From: Haematobia irritans
Lineage: Eukaryota > Arthropoda > Insecta > Diptera > Muscidae
NCBI RefSeq assembly: GCF_050003625.1
Contig: NC_134397.1
Location: 221,340,537 to 221,404,536, forward strand
Reading direction: 5' to 3'
Length of the DNA stretch: 64,000 bases
Shown: positions 1 through 10,499 of the stretch, one piece after another
How positions within the stretch are numbered: position 1 is the first letter of the stretch
Layout of the letters: every line of letters begins with the position of its first letter
Notes under the pieces: generated by a model
Told to the model about the DNA's origin: nothing
The model's input: only the letters and a program-made list of their open reading frames with translations
Databases searched by the model: none
Translations under genes and position numbers: made by a program

Positions 1-156
1 GACGGACAGACGGACATCGTTATATCGTCTTAGAATATCTCCCTGATCAAGAATATATATACTTTATATAGTCGGAAATCGATATTTCGATGTGTTACAC
101 ACGGAATGACAAACTTATTATACCCCCGTCACCATTCTATGGTGGTGGGTATAAAA
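1..156 (-). repeat. 5' end of a DINE-1/HINE-like non-autonomous Helentron
   Basis: It opens in a GGAC-type microsatellite and ends in the paired TACCC..GGGTATAAAAA hairpin near 120-156. This is the conserved 5' block (read on the minus strand) of the DINE-like elements that recur through the window. The rest of the element lies outside the window. Confidence 0.65.
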
Positions 157-351
157 ACACATGCATTTTGCATAACGCAGAAAATGCCGTAGTTCAAACA
201 ACGAGTATGTATACAAAGGGCACCGTGGGTGTCGAAATTATGTATCGATATAGCGATGTCCATCCGTCCGTCTGTTAAAATCGTTTCTCATCTTTCCAAT
301 GAAACAAAATATCGACTTGGCACATATAGTTGTTATTGATTGTACTGCAAA
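157..351 (+). repeat. Chimeric repeat: foldback-arm fragment plus DINE-like block
   Basis: 166-215 matches part of the right arm of the long-inverted-repeat element near 40561-40611. 258-345 holds the CCGTCCGTCTGTT microsatellite and the following block (ATCGACTTGGCACA..AGTTGTTATTGAT) seen in the DINE-like elements at 3508 and 24045. The two pieces are joined directly. No gene is visible. Confidence 0.55.
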
Positions 352-626
352 CACAGAAAAAATATCACCAATATTTTCCCAATCAAAATTTTAATTGATT
401 TAAAAAAGACATTTATTTAAAAATTTTATTGGTTTAACAAAATATTGTTAAATGAAACAAAAATCAAGCACAAAAATTAATTGTATCTATTAACTGTATA
501 ATTTGAAAAATTAATTTTTTAATTGACTTTGTTGATTGTTACTATCATTTCTGTGATTGAAAACATTTCAATTAAAACTAATTGGATCAATTAATTTCGT
601 GATTGAAGAAAAAAATATTTTTTTCT
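352..626. mobile_element. AATTAATT-rich MITE (CACAG..TTTTTTCT), copy 1
   Basis: It begins CACAGAAAAAATATCACC and ends in a T-rich TTTTTTTCTTGG. The body is made of repeated TTAATTGA/TCAATTAA words. The same organisation is found at 42327-42896. It interrupts a DINE-like unit (TGCAAA..GGACCA). No clean TSD is visible here. Confidence 0.5.
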
Positions 627-978
627 TGGACCATTTTTAGATTTACCATGCAGAGCCTCTTCTTGGAGCAAATTTTATTCAATCCGGTGAAATTTTGGTA
701 CATGGTCTTAGTATATGGCATCTAATAACCGCGTAGAAAATAGGTCCTTATTGGTCCATAGTATGGCTCCCATATCAATCGATCCCCTGATTTAGTTTGC
801 GGGGCCTCTTGGTGGAGCAAATTTGATCCGATCCGATTGGGATTCGGTACACCACGTTAGCATATGGCCTCTAATATTACATATATCTCACCCATACAAA
901 CCGGTCCCCGATACGGATGTCATTTGATACGTGATGTTAATATATTGCTTCTGGTCCATATCGATCCATAACTATATA
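627..978 (+). repeat. Decayed ~153-bp DINE-type tandem units
   Basis: It carries diverged copies of the unit GGTCCATA..CCCATAT..CGATCC..GGAGCAAATTT..GGTACA..TAGTATATGG that is better preserved at 3600-4660. The mariner at 979 is inserted in a unit of this array, and the unit resumes at 3138. Confidence 0.65.
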
Positions 979-1056
979 ACAGGTTGGCTGATAAGTCCCC
1001 GGTCTGACACATAGATGGCGTCGCTAGTATTAAATGCATATTATTTTTACATAGTA

Positions 1057-2035
1057 CACGGATGAAAAAGACTGTTTTTCATATGTTTGGCTATAAACAT
1101 TATATGTTTGGAACACAAATTTTTAAACACAATATTTTTGAGTGCAAGCATATAATGTTCATAAACTAGCATAACATGTGTGGGACATATATGTTAATAT
1201 GTTAGAACATATTATGTTTGGGGCATAAAATGTTTGTAAATATAATATGCTTGGATGCAAACATATATTAATTTAGAAATAGCCTATAAACATATATGTG
1301 TTTAGTAGCTTGGAGCGCTATTTAACAGGGAGCGATATTGAATTAAGTTGGTGGTTGTTGCTTGTTATTACAAAATTAACATTTTATTTTTCCTTGGGCA
1401 ATTGATCAGCTACTTCTTTGATCCTTACAAACTGTGTGGTCCGCTGTTCGAATCCCCGTCCGGCAAAAGGTAAAATTAAAATAAAAAAAAAATCATACAA
1501 TTGAATAATTTCTTCTACAATGTTTGTATTACAGAAAAAGGTGCTAAGAACTAAAAAATCTCGTGGAAGTGAGAAAGATGTGGGGGAATATACAATTGGG
1601 CAGAAACAAAATTTTGAGCATTCAGGTCGAAAACCTATGTTGTTAGCACCTATATTACCTGTTTATTTTCATAATTCATTATGATTGTAAATATATAAAT
1701 AAATAAATAAAATTTTGAGCACAATATTGTTTGGGAGATTTTTTTTTAAGCATATAATATTTTTGGGTGCAAAATGCTTCCAAACATATTATATGTTCAC
1801 ATAATAACATATTGTTTTTTGGAAGACAACATGATTGAATTTGGATGCAAAAATACAAAATGTTTGGAACTTAGACTACCCAAACATATATTGTTTAGAC
1901 TAATATGCTTTCAAACATATTATATATTGGAAGAGATCAAACATATAAATGTTTGGGCAATACTCAAAAATGTATATGCTTGAAGCAAAATATGTTTGGG
2001 AGTATATGTTACAGAAGCGATTTTTTGTGAGCGTG
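1057..2035. mobile_element. TA-flanked MITE inserted in the mariner 5' UTR
   Basis: The ends are CACGG..GCGTG with TA on both sides (1055-1056 and 2036-2037). Removing it joins CATAGTA to CCAACC, restoring the mariner leader. The body is rich in AAACATATAATGTTTG-type words. 1430-1465 resembles the 3' half of a tRNA gene (TTCGAATCCCC followed by CCGGC). A fragment of the same family lies at 21084-21350. No credible reading frame was seen. Confidence 0.75.
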
Positions 2036-2138
2036 TACCAACCTTCAAATGATTCGTGTCAAAATTTGACGTCTGTAAGACAATTAGTTTGTGAGATAGA
2101 GCGTCTTTTGTGAAGCAACTTTTGTTATTGTGAAACAA

Positions 2139-3064
2139 ATTGAAAAAAAGGAATTTCGTGTTTTCTGAAGGGAAAAAATACGATGGAAGCAAAAACTTGG
2201 CTTGATAATGAGTTTCCGGACTCTGCCCCAGGGAAATCAACAATAATTGATTGGTATGCAAAATTCGAGCGTGGTGAAATGAGCACGGAGGACGGTGAAC
2301 GCAATGGACGCCCGAAACAGGTGGTTACCGACGAAAACAAAATTATTTTGAATGACCCTAAAATGAAGTTGATCGAGATAACAGAGGCCTTAAAGATATC
2401 AAAGGAACGTGTTGGTCATATCATTCATCAATATTTGGATATGCGGAAGCTCTGTGCAAAATGGGTGCCGCGAGAACTCACATTTGGCCAAAAACAACAA
2501 CGTGTTGATGATTCTGAGAGGTGTTTGCAGCTGTTAACTCGTAATACTCAGCGACCGGTGAACCGTCTCCGAAGCGTGGAAAGACTCAAAAGTCCGCTGG
2601 CAAAGTAATGGCCTCTGTTTTTTGGGATGCGCATGGAATAATTTTTATCGATTTTCTTGAGAAGGGGAAAGCCATTAACAGTGACTATTATATGGCGTTA
2701 TTGGAGCGTTTGAATGTCGAAATCGCGGCAAAACGGCTCATATGAAGAAGAAAAAGTGTTTTTCCACCAAGACAACGCACCGTGCCACAAGTCATTGAGA
2801 ACGATGGCAAAAATTCATGAATTGGGCTTCGAATTGCTTCCCCACCCACCGTATTCTCCAGATCTGGCCCCCAGCGACTTTTTCTTGTTCTCAGACCTCA
2901 AAAGGATGCTCGCAGGGAAAAAATTTGGCTGCAATGAAGAGGTGATCGCCGAAACTGAGGCCTATTTTGAGGCAAAACCGAAGGAGTACTACCAAAATGG
3001 TATAAAAAAATTGGAAGGTCGTTATAATCGTTGTATCGCTCTTGAAGGGAACTATGTTGAATAA
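2139..3064 (+). pseudogene. Broken mariner transposase (DD34D family)
   Basis: It is a cut-and-paste transposase relic. The first part (to 2608) keeps the paired helix-turn-helix region (TWLDNEFPDSAPGKSTI, ISKERVGHIIHQYLDMR). The last part (2714-3064) keeps the second catalytic Asp in HQDNAPCHKS (2771) and the third in SPDLAPSDFF (2876), with 34 residues between them. The expected start codon appears to read ATT at 2139. Near 2546 the text jumps from LLTRNT to the GEPSPKRGK region in another frame, so the segment with the first catalytic Asp is gone. A one-base loss near 2731 breaks the frame again. Last residues are GNYVE at 3061. It is inactive as it stands. Confidence 0.92.
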
Positions 3065-3137
3065 TAAAAACGAATTTTGACAAAAAAAAAAATGTGTTTT
3101 TCTTTCTTAGACCGGGGTCTTATCAGCCAACCTGTTA

Positions 3138-3387
3138 TGTATGCCCCATATGAACCGATCCCCAAATTTTACTTCTAGAGCCTTTTGGAAGAGCAAATTT
3201 CATCCCAACTGGATGAATTTTCGTACGTGATGTAAGTATACGCCCCCAAACAAATTGGTCCATCTTTTGTTATATACAGAGTCTTACACAAGTTTACATA
3301 CCCCTGAAATTTTAACCTTCTAACTAAACATGTTTCTTGTTGTTTATAAACCACACTTAATTTTTTTTTAATTAACAAATACTTTGT
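3138..3387 (+). repeat. Continuation of the DINE unit beyond the mariner, then AT-rich spacer
   Basis: 3138-3260 resumes the unit interrupted at 978 (CCCCATATGAACCGATCCCC..GGTACGTGATG equivalents). 3270-3387 is unassigned AT-rich sequence with no gene. Confidence 0.5.
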
Positions 3388-4785
3388 TTTTATACCCTCC
3401 ACCATAGGATATATATATATATAACACATCGAAATATTGCTCTAAGACCCCATAAAGTATATATATTCTGGGTCGTGGAAAAATTCTGAGTCGATCTGAG
3501 CAAGTCCGTCCGTCTGTTGAAATCACGCTAGCTTCCGAACGAAAAAAGCTATCGACTTGAAACATGGCACAAGTAGTTGTTATTGATGTAGGTCGGATGG
3601 TATTGCAAATGGGCCATATCGGTCCACTTTTACGTATAGCCCCCATACAAACGGACCACCAAATTTGGCTTGCGAGGCCTCTAAGAGAAGCAAATTTAAT
3701 CCGATCCGGCTGAAATTTGGTACATGGTGTTAGTATATGGTCTCTAACAACCATGCAAAAATTGATCCACATCGGTCCATAATTATATATAGCCCCCATA
3801 TAAACCGATCCCCCGATTTAACTTGCAGAGCCTCTAAGAGAAACAATTTTCATCCGATCCGGCTGAAATTTGGTACATGGTGTTAGTATATGGTCTCTAA
3901 CAATCATGCAAAAACTGGGCCATATCGGTCCATAATTATATATAGCCCCCAATATAAACCTATCCCCCGATTTGGCTTGCGGAGCCTCTAAGAGAAGCAA
4001 ATTTCATCCGATCCGGCTGAAATTTGGTACATGGTGTTAGTATATGGTCTCTAACAACCATGCAGAAATTGGTTCACGTCGGTCCATAATTATATATAGC
4101 CCCCATATAAACCGATCCCCCGATTTGGCTTGCGGAGCCTCTAAGAGAAGAAAATTTCATCCGATCCGGCTGAAATTTGGTACATGGTGTTAGTATATGG
4201 TCTCTAACAACAACATTGGTCCATATCGGTCCATAATTATATATAGACCCCATATAAACCGATCACCAAATTTGACCTCCGGAGCCTCTTAGAAGACCAA
4301 AATTCATCTGATTCAGTTGAAATTTGGTACGTGATGTTAATATATGGCTTCAAACAACCATGCAAAAATTGGTCGATATCGGTCCATAATTATATATAGG
4401 CCCCATATAAACCGATCCCCAGATTTGACCTCCGGAGCACCTTGGAAGAGCAAAATTTTTCCCATTCGGTTGAAATTTGGTACGTGATGTTAGTATAGGG
4501 TATCCAACAACCATGCAGGATTTGGTTCCTATCAGTCCATAATAATATATAGCTCCCATATAAACCGAAACCGAACCGAGATTTGACTTCCGGTGCCTTT
4601 TGGAGAAGCAAAATTCATCCGATCTGGTTGAAATTTGGTACGTGGTGGTAGCATATGATATTTAACAACCATGTGAGTTGAAATTTGTGGATAACAGTCT
4701 TTCGTAGAAGTTTCTACGCAATCCATGGTGGAGGGTACATAAGATTCGGCCTGGCCGAATTTACGGCCGTATATACTTGTTTTTT
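3388..4785 (+). mobile_element. DINE-1/HINE-like non-autonomous Helentron (family A), complete
   Basis: The 5' end is TTTTTATACCCTCCACC. It is followed by the conserved block GACCCCATAAAGTATATATA, the GTCCGTCCGTCTG microsatellite (3508), and several ~153-bp tandem units (about 3600-4660). The 3' end has GGTGGAGGGTA (complementary to the 5' TACCCTCCACC), then the hairpin TTCGGCCTGGCCGAA and TACGGCCGTA, ending ACTTGTT. Subterminal inverted repeats, a GTCY microsatellite, ~150-bp units and a 3' stem-loop are the DINE-1/HINE layout. It encodes nothing; frames running through the units are incidental. Confidence 0.8.
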
Positions 4786-5637
4786 CTAATTTGCACATCT
4801 CTTAGCTGTTGACTGGTAGGATGTGAAAACATTTTACACTGCAAAAGTATGCCTTTTTCCAAAAATGATTTGGGTATTGATTCCGAGCCAAAGAAGCAGG
4901 TGATCATATTCCTTTTTTTGCGTGCACTATCACGCTTGAATACCATCACGAATAATTTAATTTCTCAATACAATTCTGTAAGATTGTAAACAGTAAAATG
5001 AACTGTCAATGATAACAACCTGTTTTTGAGTTGGTTTAAACGATGTGTGCCATTTTATTTACACTTCTTGATAGGAATTTATTCGGTTTTATTTATTTTC
5101 AAAAAGTAATATTATTTTTCAAAAAGTAGTACATTGATGAATTCCAGTAGTAAAACATGTAAAGTAATTTCATTGAAATAATAGTCACTTTCAAGTGTGA
5201 ATCATTCCCAAAATTTATCTCAAAATCAAACTTTTATCTTGTTCAAATTATTTTACTAAAATTAGAGCATGTACATGCATAGTTTATAATATTTTATTAT
5301 TTAAAGCAAATACAAATTCTTTAATCGTATGTAAACTTGTGTGAGACTGTGTAGCCCCCATTTAAACCAATGTCTTGATTTGATTTTTGGGTTTCTACAC
5401 ACTACAACTGATCTTGATCTCCTGATTTGGCTTCCTCATAATCTGCATACTTCAATTTTTATACGATTTGTCTAAAATTGGAAATAAAGAAGTATTTTAG
5501 GTCCACGAATAGATGTTTTAAATAGGTTGTGTATCGGTTCATAGACCGATCATATATAGATCGATAATATATAGACCGATCTCCCTATTTGAATTCATGG
5601 GCTTATGGATATTGAAAATTATTATACGATTTGACTG
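4786..5637. other. AT-rich intergenic DNA with worn repeat fragments
   Basis: 4920-5010 resembles 35990-36090 (CACTATCACGCTT..GTAAACAGTAAAAT). 5345-5620 holds weak DINE-type words (GTAGCCCCCATTTAAACC, TATAGACCGATCTCCC). I see no gene or RNA here. Confidence 0.4.
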
Positions 5638-6485
5638 ATGGTGATTTCGATTGGTAAAAAATATGTTGCATATTTTACACCTTACCCCAATAAATCGAAA
5701 ATTGTTGTTCGATTGGAAAATTCAGTGCAGCCTACCCAAAATGTGTACGTTCGATTGACGGGGTGTTATCCATCGCAAGAGCAAAAGTGTCACCCATTTT
5801 ACACCGTAGCTGGTCTGCGGTGCAGATGGTTACACTTTCAATCATATGTTGAAGACGCTTTTATTCTTCGACCTAAATAATAGCGTTGTTGAAAATACAA
5901 AAGAAAGTGCGTGACGTGTGTATTGTGGTTACTTTTCAATTTCTTCAACACAGCTGATTAATTTACCAAGAAGAAGCATATCAATTGTTTAGTGCCGCGA
6001 CAACAAACTACGATATTAAATAGTTTTAATATAATAGCAAAATGCAAAAAGCAAATGCGCTTTTTTTGGCCAACACTATTGGAGAGTTGTTCTTCTGACG
6101 ACGATGAAGAAGTTACAACATCATTGCTTGGACGAAATGACAAACGGCGAGTCAGAAACTTTGTTGACTTGTAGCTTCATCATTATCCATTATAAAATAG
6201 TTGGAGGTTGCCTTTTCTTTAATGTTTAATTACAATAATAGTTGTTAAAAATAATCAAAATATTTCCGCCAAATTTCTTTTGTTTTGATTTTACATCAGT
6301 GTTGCACCTTTTTTGTTCGTTTTCAACGCAACGCAAACGGTGTGGTCTTTGCAAGGGGTTTCGGCAACTCTGTGGAAACACCATAAAATGTTGCACCATT
6401 TGTATGCAACACTTTTTCCCCAAACGAAATCACCATGAGATTGGAAATATAGAGGCATTTTAGGTTCACAAATAGATGTTCCAAA
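5638..6485. other. Unassigned intergenic DNA with short ORFs only
   Basis: It holds ORFs of 60-80 codons on both strands (for example 5638-5880 and 5992-6174 on plus). None has a recognisable domain. 5992-6174 has an acidic SSDDDEE stretch followed by KRRVRNFVDL, faintly like the N-terminal part of Harbinger-type nuclease genes, too weak for a call. 6298-6412 is bounded by CAGTGTTGCA and TGCAACACT and may be a tiny hAT-type relic. 6425-6478 is a DINE-type fragment interrupted by the next element. Confidence 0.3.
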
Positions 6486-7958
6486 CAGGACTGCCAATAA
6501 AATTTCAAGAATAATCGTCACTTTTTTCCGAAAAAATCGTCATAATCGTCACTTCCATTTTAAAAATCGTCAAAAAATCTGCAAAGTCAATAATATTAAA
6601 ACCAAACTAATTTTTTGGTTAAAAACAAAAATACTTATTTCATATAAAGAACAGAAAATTAACACAACTATGCATTTAAACAAAACAATCATAATGAATT
6701 CAGTCTTGTATAAAAATGAAATAAAAACAAAAAAAAACATTTTTATGCAATGCTATGCAATTTAAAAAATAATTTTAAAAATATTTTTAATATATAGTTT
6801 TACTTCAGTAAGTTTTTTATTTAAAAATAAGAATAAAGATCTTTAATATTTACATATATGTTGCCCGATTTTCCAAAATCTGACAGTTTGCAAACATTTT
6901 ATTAAAAAAAAATTTTTTTAATTTTCTTAGAAATACATTTTTGCAAGAATTTACTACAGAAAAATTGCCAAAAATGTTCTAGAGAAATAAGTTTTTGCAA
7001 GAATATTCTATAGAAATAAAAATATGCAAACATTTTCTACAGATATAAAGGCTTGAGAAAGTTTTCTATAGAAATAAAAATTTGACAAAACTCTCTATAG
7101 AAATAAAATGTTGACAAAATTTTTTATAGAAATACAATTTTGACAAAATGTTCTATAGAAATACAATTTTGACAAAATTTTCTATAAAAATAAAATGTAG
7201 ACAAAATTTTCTATAGAAATAAAATTTTGCTGAAATTTTCTATAGAAATAAAATTTTGACAACTTGTTCTGAGAAATAAAATTTTAACAAAATTTTCTAT
7301 AGAAATAAAATTTTGACAAAATTTTCTATAAAAATAAAATTTTGACAAAATTTGCTATAGAAATAAAATTTTGAAAAAAAAAAAATTCTATAGAAATAAA
7401 ATTTTGCCGAAATTTTCTATAGAAATTTTGACAACTTTTTCTGTAGAAATAAAATTTTAACAAAATTTTCTATAGAAATAAAATTTTGACAAAATTTTCT
7501 ATAAAAATAAAATTTTGACAAAATTTTCTATAGAAATAAAATTTTAACAAAATTTTCTACAAATTCCATAAAAAACATTTCTTTCTAATAAAACAAAATT
7601 TTTGTATATACTAACCAAAAAATTTGATCAACAACTTCAAGAAATTTTTGTAATTTGGTCGATTTTTGATCAATTTTTGGTGGATTATTTTTGGCACGAG
7701 TGGCAACCGTGATACTAATACTGTAGATGTAAAGTGTGGTATAGCAAAAACTTGCAATTTCTCTATCTGACTATTGTCAAATGTAATATATTCTCTCTTT
7801 TGGTGGCTCTAAATGTGTAAACGAACTGCTTCTAGTCCAAATTGTTGAACTGAGCTAATATCGTCATTTTTGGGGCAAAAATCGGAAAATCGGCATTTGC
7901 TATTTTTTTAGTAAAAAATCGTCAAAATGCCGATAAATAGGCAAAATTGGCAGCCCTG
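6486..7958. mobile_element. hAT-type MITE with internal minisatellite
   Basis: The ends are CAGGACTGCCAAT and ATTGGCAGCCCTG, flanked by perfect 8-bp duplications GTTCCAAA (6478-6485 and 7959-7966). TIRs of CAG-x-GCTGCCA type plus an 8-bp TSD indicate the hAT superfamily. ATCGTCA recurs close to the left end (at least four copies in 6513-6572) and to the right end (7860-7925), like subterminal transposase-binding motifs. The centre is an AT-rich minisatellite, itself followed by a GAGTGGCAACCGTGAT junction at 7699. No transposase is present. Confidence 0.82.
6930..7580. repeat. ~27-bp minisatellite (TTTTGACAAAATTTTCTATAGAAATAAAA type)
   Basis: About two dozen degenerate copies. Each unit has two self-complementary words, CAAAATTTTG-like and TTTCTATAGAAA-like. 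The same unit appears on either strand at 9785-10060, 10500-11010, 23290-23906, 25130-25460 and 25735-28262. Confidence 0.85.
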
Positions 7959-7966
7959 GTTCCAAA

Positions 7967-8331
7967 TATGGAACATTACACGTAAGCATAGGTCGATTTG
8001 AATACGACTTGAAAAAAATAGTGTGCTTATTGTTAATCGTTAAATAGTATTTTGTCATATTGAATTCCAGTAGCTAAAACAATTATCAAATACTTTACGT
8101 TTCGCTAGCGTATAGCGTTAGTTACATTTTCAATTGTGACTCATTGTCAAATTTGCCTCAATGTTTATTTATCTCAGATGGTCGTGTGATATATATTTTC
8201 GGATGCACACGCCTTCTGATAATTGAATTGTTATCTAAATTGACATTTTATATTATAAAATCAATTAAATAAAAACATGAAAAATATGCATTTTTCCTAT
8301 GACAATAAAAAGCAAAGCTATTGTTCATTTT
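7967..8331. other. Upstream flank of the first small secreted gene
   Basis: It begins with the right half of the repeat interrupted by the hAT MITE. The rest is unique-looking AT-rich DNA with no ORF of note and probably includes the distal promoter of the gene at 8432. Confidence 0.35.
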
Positions 8332-8341
8332 GTGATCGTAG

Positions 8342-8350
8342 TATAAAAAA
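8342..8350 (+). promoter_or_regulatory. Candidate TATA box of the 8432 gene
   Basis: TATAAAAAA lies 90 bp upstream of the start codon, which would place transcription initiation near 8370-8375 with a short 5' UTR. There is no experimental support, and a second A-rich TATAAAA at 8416 is too close to the ATG to be preferred. Confidence 0.45.
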
Positions 8351-8431
8351 GAAGTTCGCCACATAGATGAACATAGATCATAATTTAGCAAGTTCTTCAA
8401 AAGGCGTGCTCTCAGTATAAAAAAAAAAACA

Positions 8432-8927
8432 ATGAAATTTTGTAAGGAACGAGTTAAGAAATAAGAATAAAGAAATTAATTTGAAATAAAAAATTATTTT
8501 AATTTTTGTTTATTTATCGATTAATTACATTTACAATAAAATTATAAATATAATTGTAGGCTTTGACTGTTTTTAATTGTTATCATTACACTAACATTGC
8601 TCTTAATATTTCCATTGAAAACTATCTGTATTCTCACATATTTTCTTTTACATTCCAGTGGCATGTTTGGCTCTTTTTGCCTCTTTGGCTGTTGTCTCAG
8701 TAAATGGCTTGGCTGGTCAATCGGCTTGCCGTGATCCCTCCGAAATTGGTCAAACTTATCCTCATCATTGGGATCCATCCAAATATTGGTATTGTGAAAA
8801 ATTGAACGAGAATGCCATTGAAAAAGATTGCCCTAAGGATACTGCTTATATGCATTTATTGAAAGAATGCATTCCATGGCCCAACTGGATCTGGAAGAAG
8901 CCTGAAAATCCCCCAACTGTTGCTTAA
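8432..8927 (+). CDS. Small secreted four-cysteine CBM14/peritrophin-A-like protein, two exons
   Basis: Exon 1 is 8432-8441 (ATG AAA TTT T). The intron is 8442-8658 (GTAAGG..TTCCAG) and exon 2 is 8659-8927. The spliced product has 92 residues. Residues 1-20 form a signal peptide (MKFLACLALFASLAVVSVNG). The mature part has four Cys spaced C-x21-C-x11-C-x12-C, with DPSKYWYC and DCPKD like the core of a CBM14 chitin-binding domain, then C-x2-W-x2-W-x-W. CBM14 normally has six Cys; the two missing here correspond to C2 and C6, which pair with each other. It is probably extracellular (gut, cuticle or glandular secretion), and chitin binding is inferred rather than shown. The intronless reading from 8658 would lack the signal peptide start. 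A paralogue lies at 22612-22973 (-). Confidence 0.85.
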
Positions 8928-8941
8928 GATTGATATTAATT

Positions 8942-8947
8942 AATAAA
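8942..8947 (+). terminator. Polyadenylation signal AATAAA
   Basis: A canonical hexamer 15 bp after the stop codon of the 8432 gene. Confidence 0.6.
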
Positions 8948-9008
8948 GTTTAATAATTTGGATAAATATATTGGATTTATTTAATACTTTATAGAATGTA
9001 AGCAAAAC

Positions 9009-9260
9009 AAGTAAGTAAAGTAGAAAGTCGGGCGGGGCCGACTACATCATACCCTAACTGAATTAGTAATCATAAGCATTTGCCGGGTAACATTGATATA
9101 GGTCTGGGAGATAAACCGCAGGTGCATATTTAAGAAAATTAAGGGGTACATGCTTATGGGTGCTTTGTATCAATCTGACTATAGCCAAAGATAATTGAGT
9201 ATAACAAGATTAAGCATTGTGCTCTTATAAAGAGAACACAAATGTCAAGGTGTAGAGGGC
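9009..9260 (-). repeat. DINE-like 3' end fragment (family C)
   Basis: ACAAGTAAGTAAAG followed by the hairpin GTCGGGCGGGGCCGAC and TCATACCC. This is the 3' terminus, read on minus, of the family that is longer at 17437-18946. Its body is truncated and soon becomes unrecognisable. Confidence 0.6.
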
Positions 9261-9543
9261 TATGAGAAAAAAATTGTTTTATTTGTCAATTTTTCGCTTT
9301 AAAATACACATACGTTTTATTTTAATTTTCTACAATCGTTTTGGTATTGCTTTTGCGGGTTTTTATTCAGAAATTTATGAAAAACACAAATATTATGATA
9401 TTTTCCGACGCAAACGGCAGTACATTTGAGAGACACGTCGACGCAAACTTTATGATATTTTGTTGGCAGAGTCCTCTGGTGCTTCAGTTTTGCTATGACA
9501 AGACTGCATCTTCTTCTCAATTATCTTTGCTATAGCTCATAGT
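9261..9543. other. Intergenic DNA, nothing recognised
   Basis: One 64-codon ORF (9341-9535) has no recognisable domain or gene context. No RNA gene is visible. Confidence 0.3.
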
Positions 9544-10230
9544 CAGTGTTGCCAGAGAAAATGTTCGGTTTACCCTACAACGACAAAAAAGTTCCCTACT
9601 TTCCCATACATTTCCAAACAATTTTCCCTACAATATTTTTCGTTAAATTTAAACAAATTTTACAAAACAAAAATGTTTCTAAGTATTTTCTTATATTAAA
9701 AGATGAAAATGCATCGTATATAACCTAGAAAATAAATTTGTATTACCACCACGGTTGCCACAGTTGGTAGAATTCTACCCAAATTCGTTATCTTTTTTGT
9801 TAAATTTCTATACAAAAAAAATTTTGGAAAAAGTTTCTATAAACAAATTTTTGTGAGAAATTTTTCTATAGAAATAAAATTTTGACAATAATTCTATAGA
9901 AATAAAATTTTGAGAAAAAATTCCACAGAAATAAAATTTTGCGAAAATTTTGTATAGAAATAATATTTTGAAAAATATTTCTATAGAAATACAATTTTGA
10001 CAAAATGTTCTATAGAAATAAAATGTTGACAAAATTTTCTACAGGAATAAAGTTTACCACACATTGTTAAAAATCAAGCCTTGTCGGCTTCTAATTTCCT
10101 CCTCTAGAGCCACTAAAATGTAAAAATTATTACACATTGTGTTGAGTGAAAATGTCCTACATTGTGGCCCTATGTCCCTACAAGACGCTAAATATTAGAA
10201 AAACCCTACATATAGGGTTGATATTGAACC
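9544..10230. mobile_element. hAT-like MITE, right terminus worn
   Basis: The left end is CAGTGTTGCCAGAGAAAATG, a hAT-type TIR. CCCTAC recurs near the left end (9572, 9594, 9628) and again near 10169-10205 (GTCCCTACAAG, AACCCTACATATAGGG), as expected for the two subterminal regions of one element. A second repeat, marked GGTTGCCACAGTTGGTAGAATTC (9752) and containing the ~27-bp minisatellite, is embedded. I cannot find an intact right TIR or a TSD. Confidence 0.5.
9785..10060. repeat. ~27-bp minisatellite, short array
   Basis: About nine degenerate units of TTCTATAGAAATAAAATTTTG inside the hAT-like element. They begin just after GGTAGAATTCTACC. Confidence 0.75.
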
Positions 10231-10499
10231 TACGGAGTTAGTATGCCACTAATATTGAGCCCATTATTAAACAAGTATATACGGCCGTAAGTTCGGCCAG
10301 GCCGAAGCTTATGTACCCTCCATCATGGATTGCTTAGAAACTTCTTCTAAACACTGCCATCCACAATCGAATGACCTAAGTTGCGGTAACATTTGCCGAT
10401 GGCAAGGTATCTTAAAACCTCCTAACACCATCTTCTAAATTGTATGTAAGTCCATACGTGGTATATATTAAATCAAAAAAGATCGATCCAATACGTATA

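Larger units (their letters stand above)
979..3135 (+). mobile_element. Mariner element (irritans/Himar1-like), defective
   Basis: The terminal inverted repeats are ACAGGTTGGCTGATAAGTCC at 979 and its reverse complement ending at 3135, flanked by TA (977-978 and 3136-3137). This TIR is that of the irritans subfamily, first known from horn fly. A MITE (1057-2035) interrupts the 5' untranslated part. Without it the element would be about 1.18 kb, shorter than an intact mariner because of internal deletions in the transposase. Confidence 0.93.

Noticed and set aside
5638..5880. 80-codon ORF ending VEDAFILRPK
   Set aside because: No recognised domain, no splice or promoter context, and it lies among worn repeats.
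6242..6463. Cys-rich 73-codon ORF (RKRCGLCKGF..CCTICMQ) resembling a zinc ribbon of piggyBac-type transposases
   Set aside because: Cys spacing does not fit a defined family, there is no upstream catalytic domain, and the Cys codons fall within a TGTTGCA/TGCAACA-bounded repeat.
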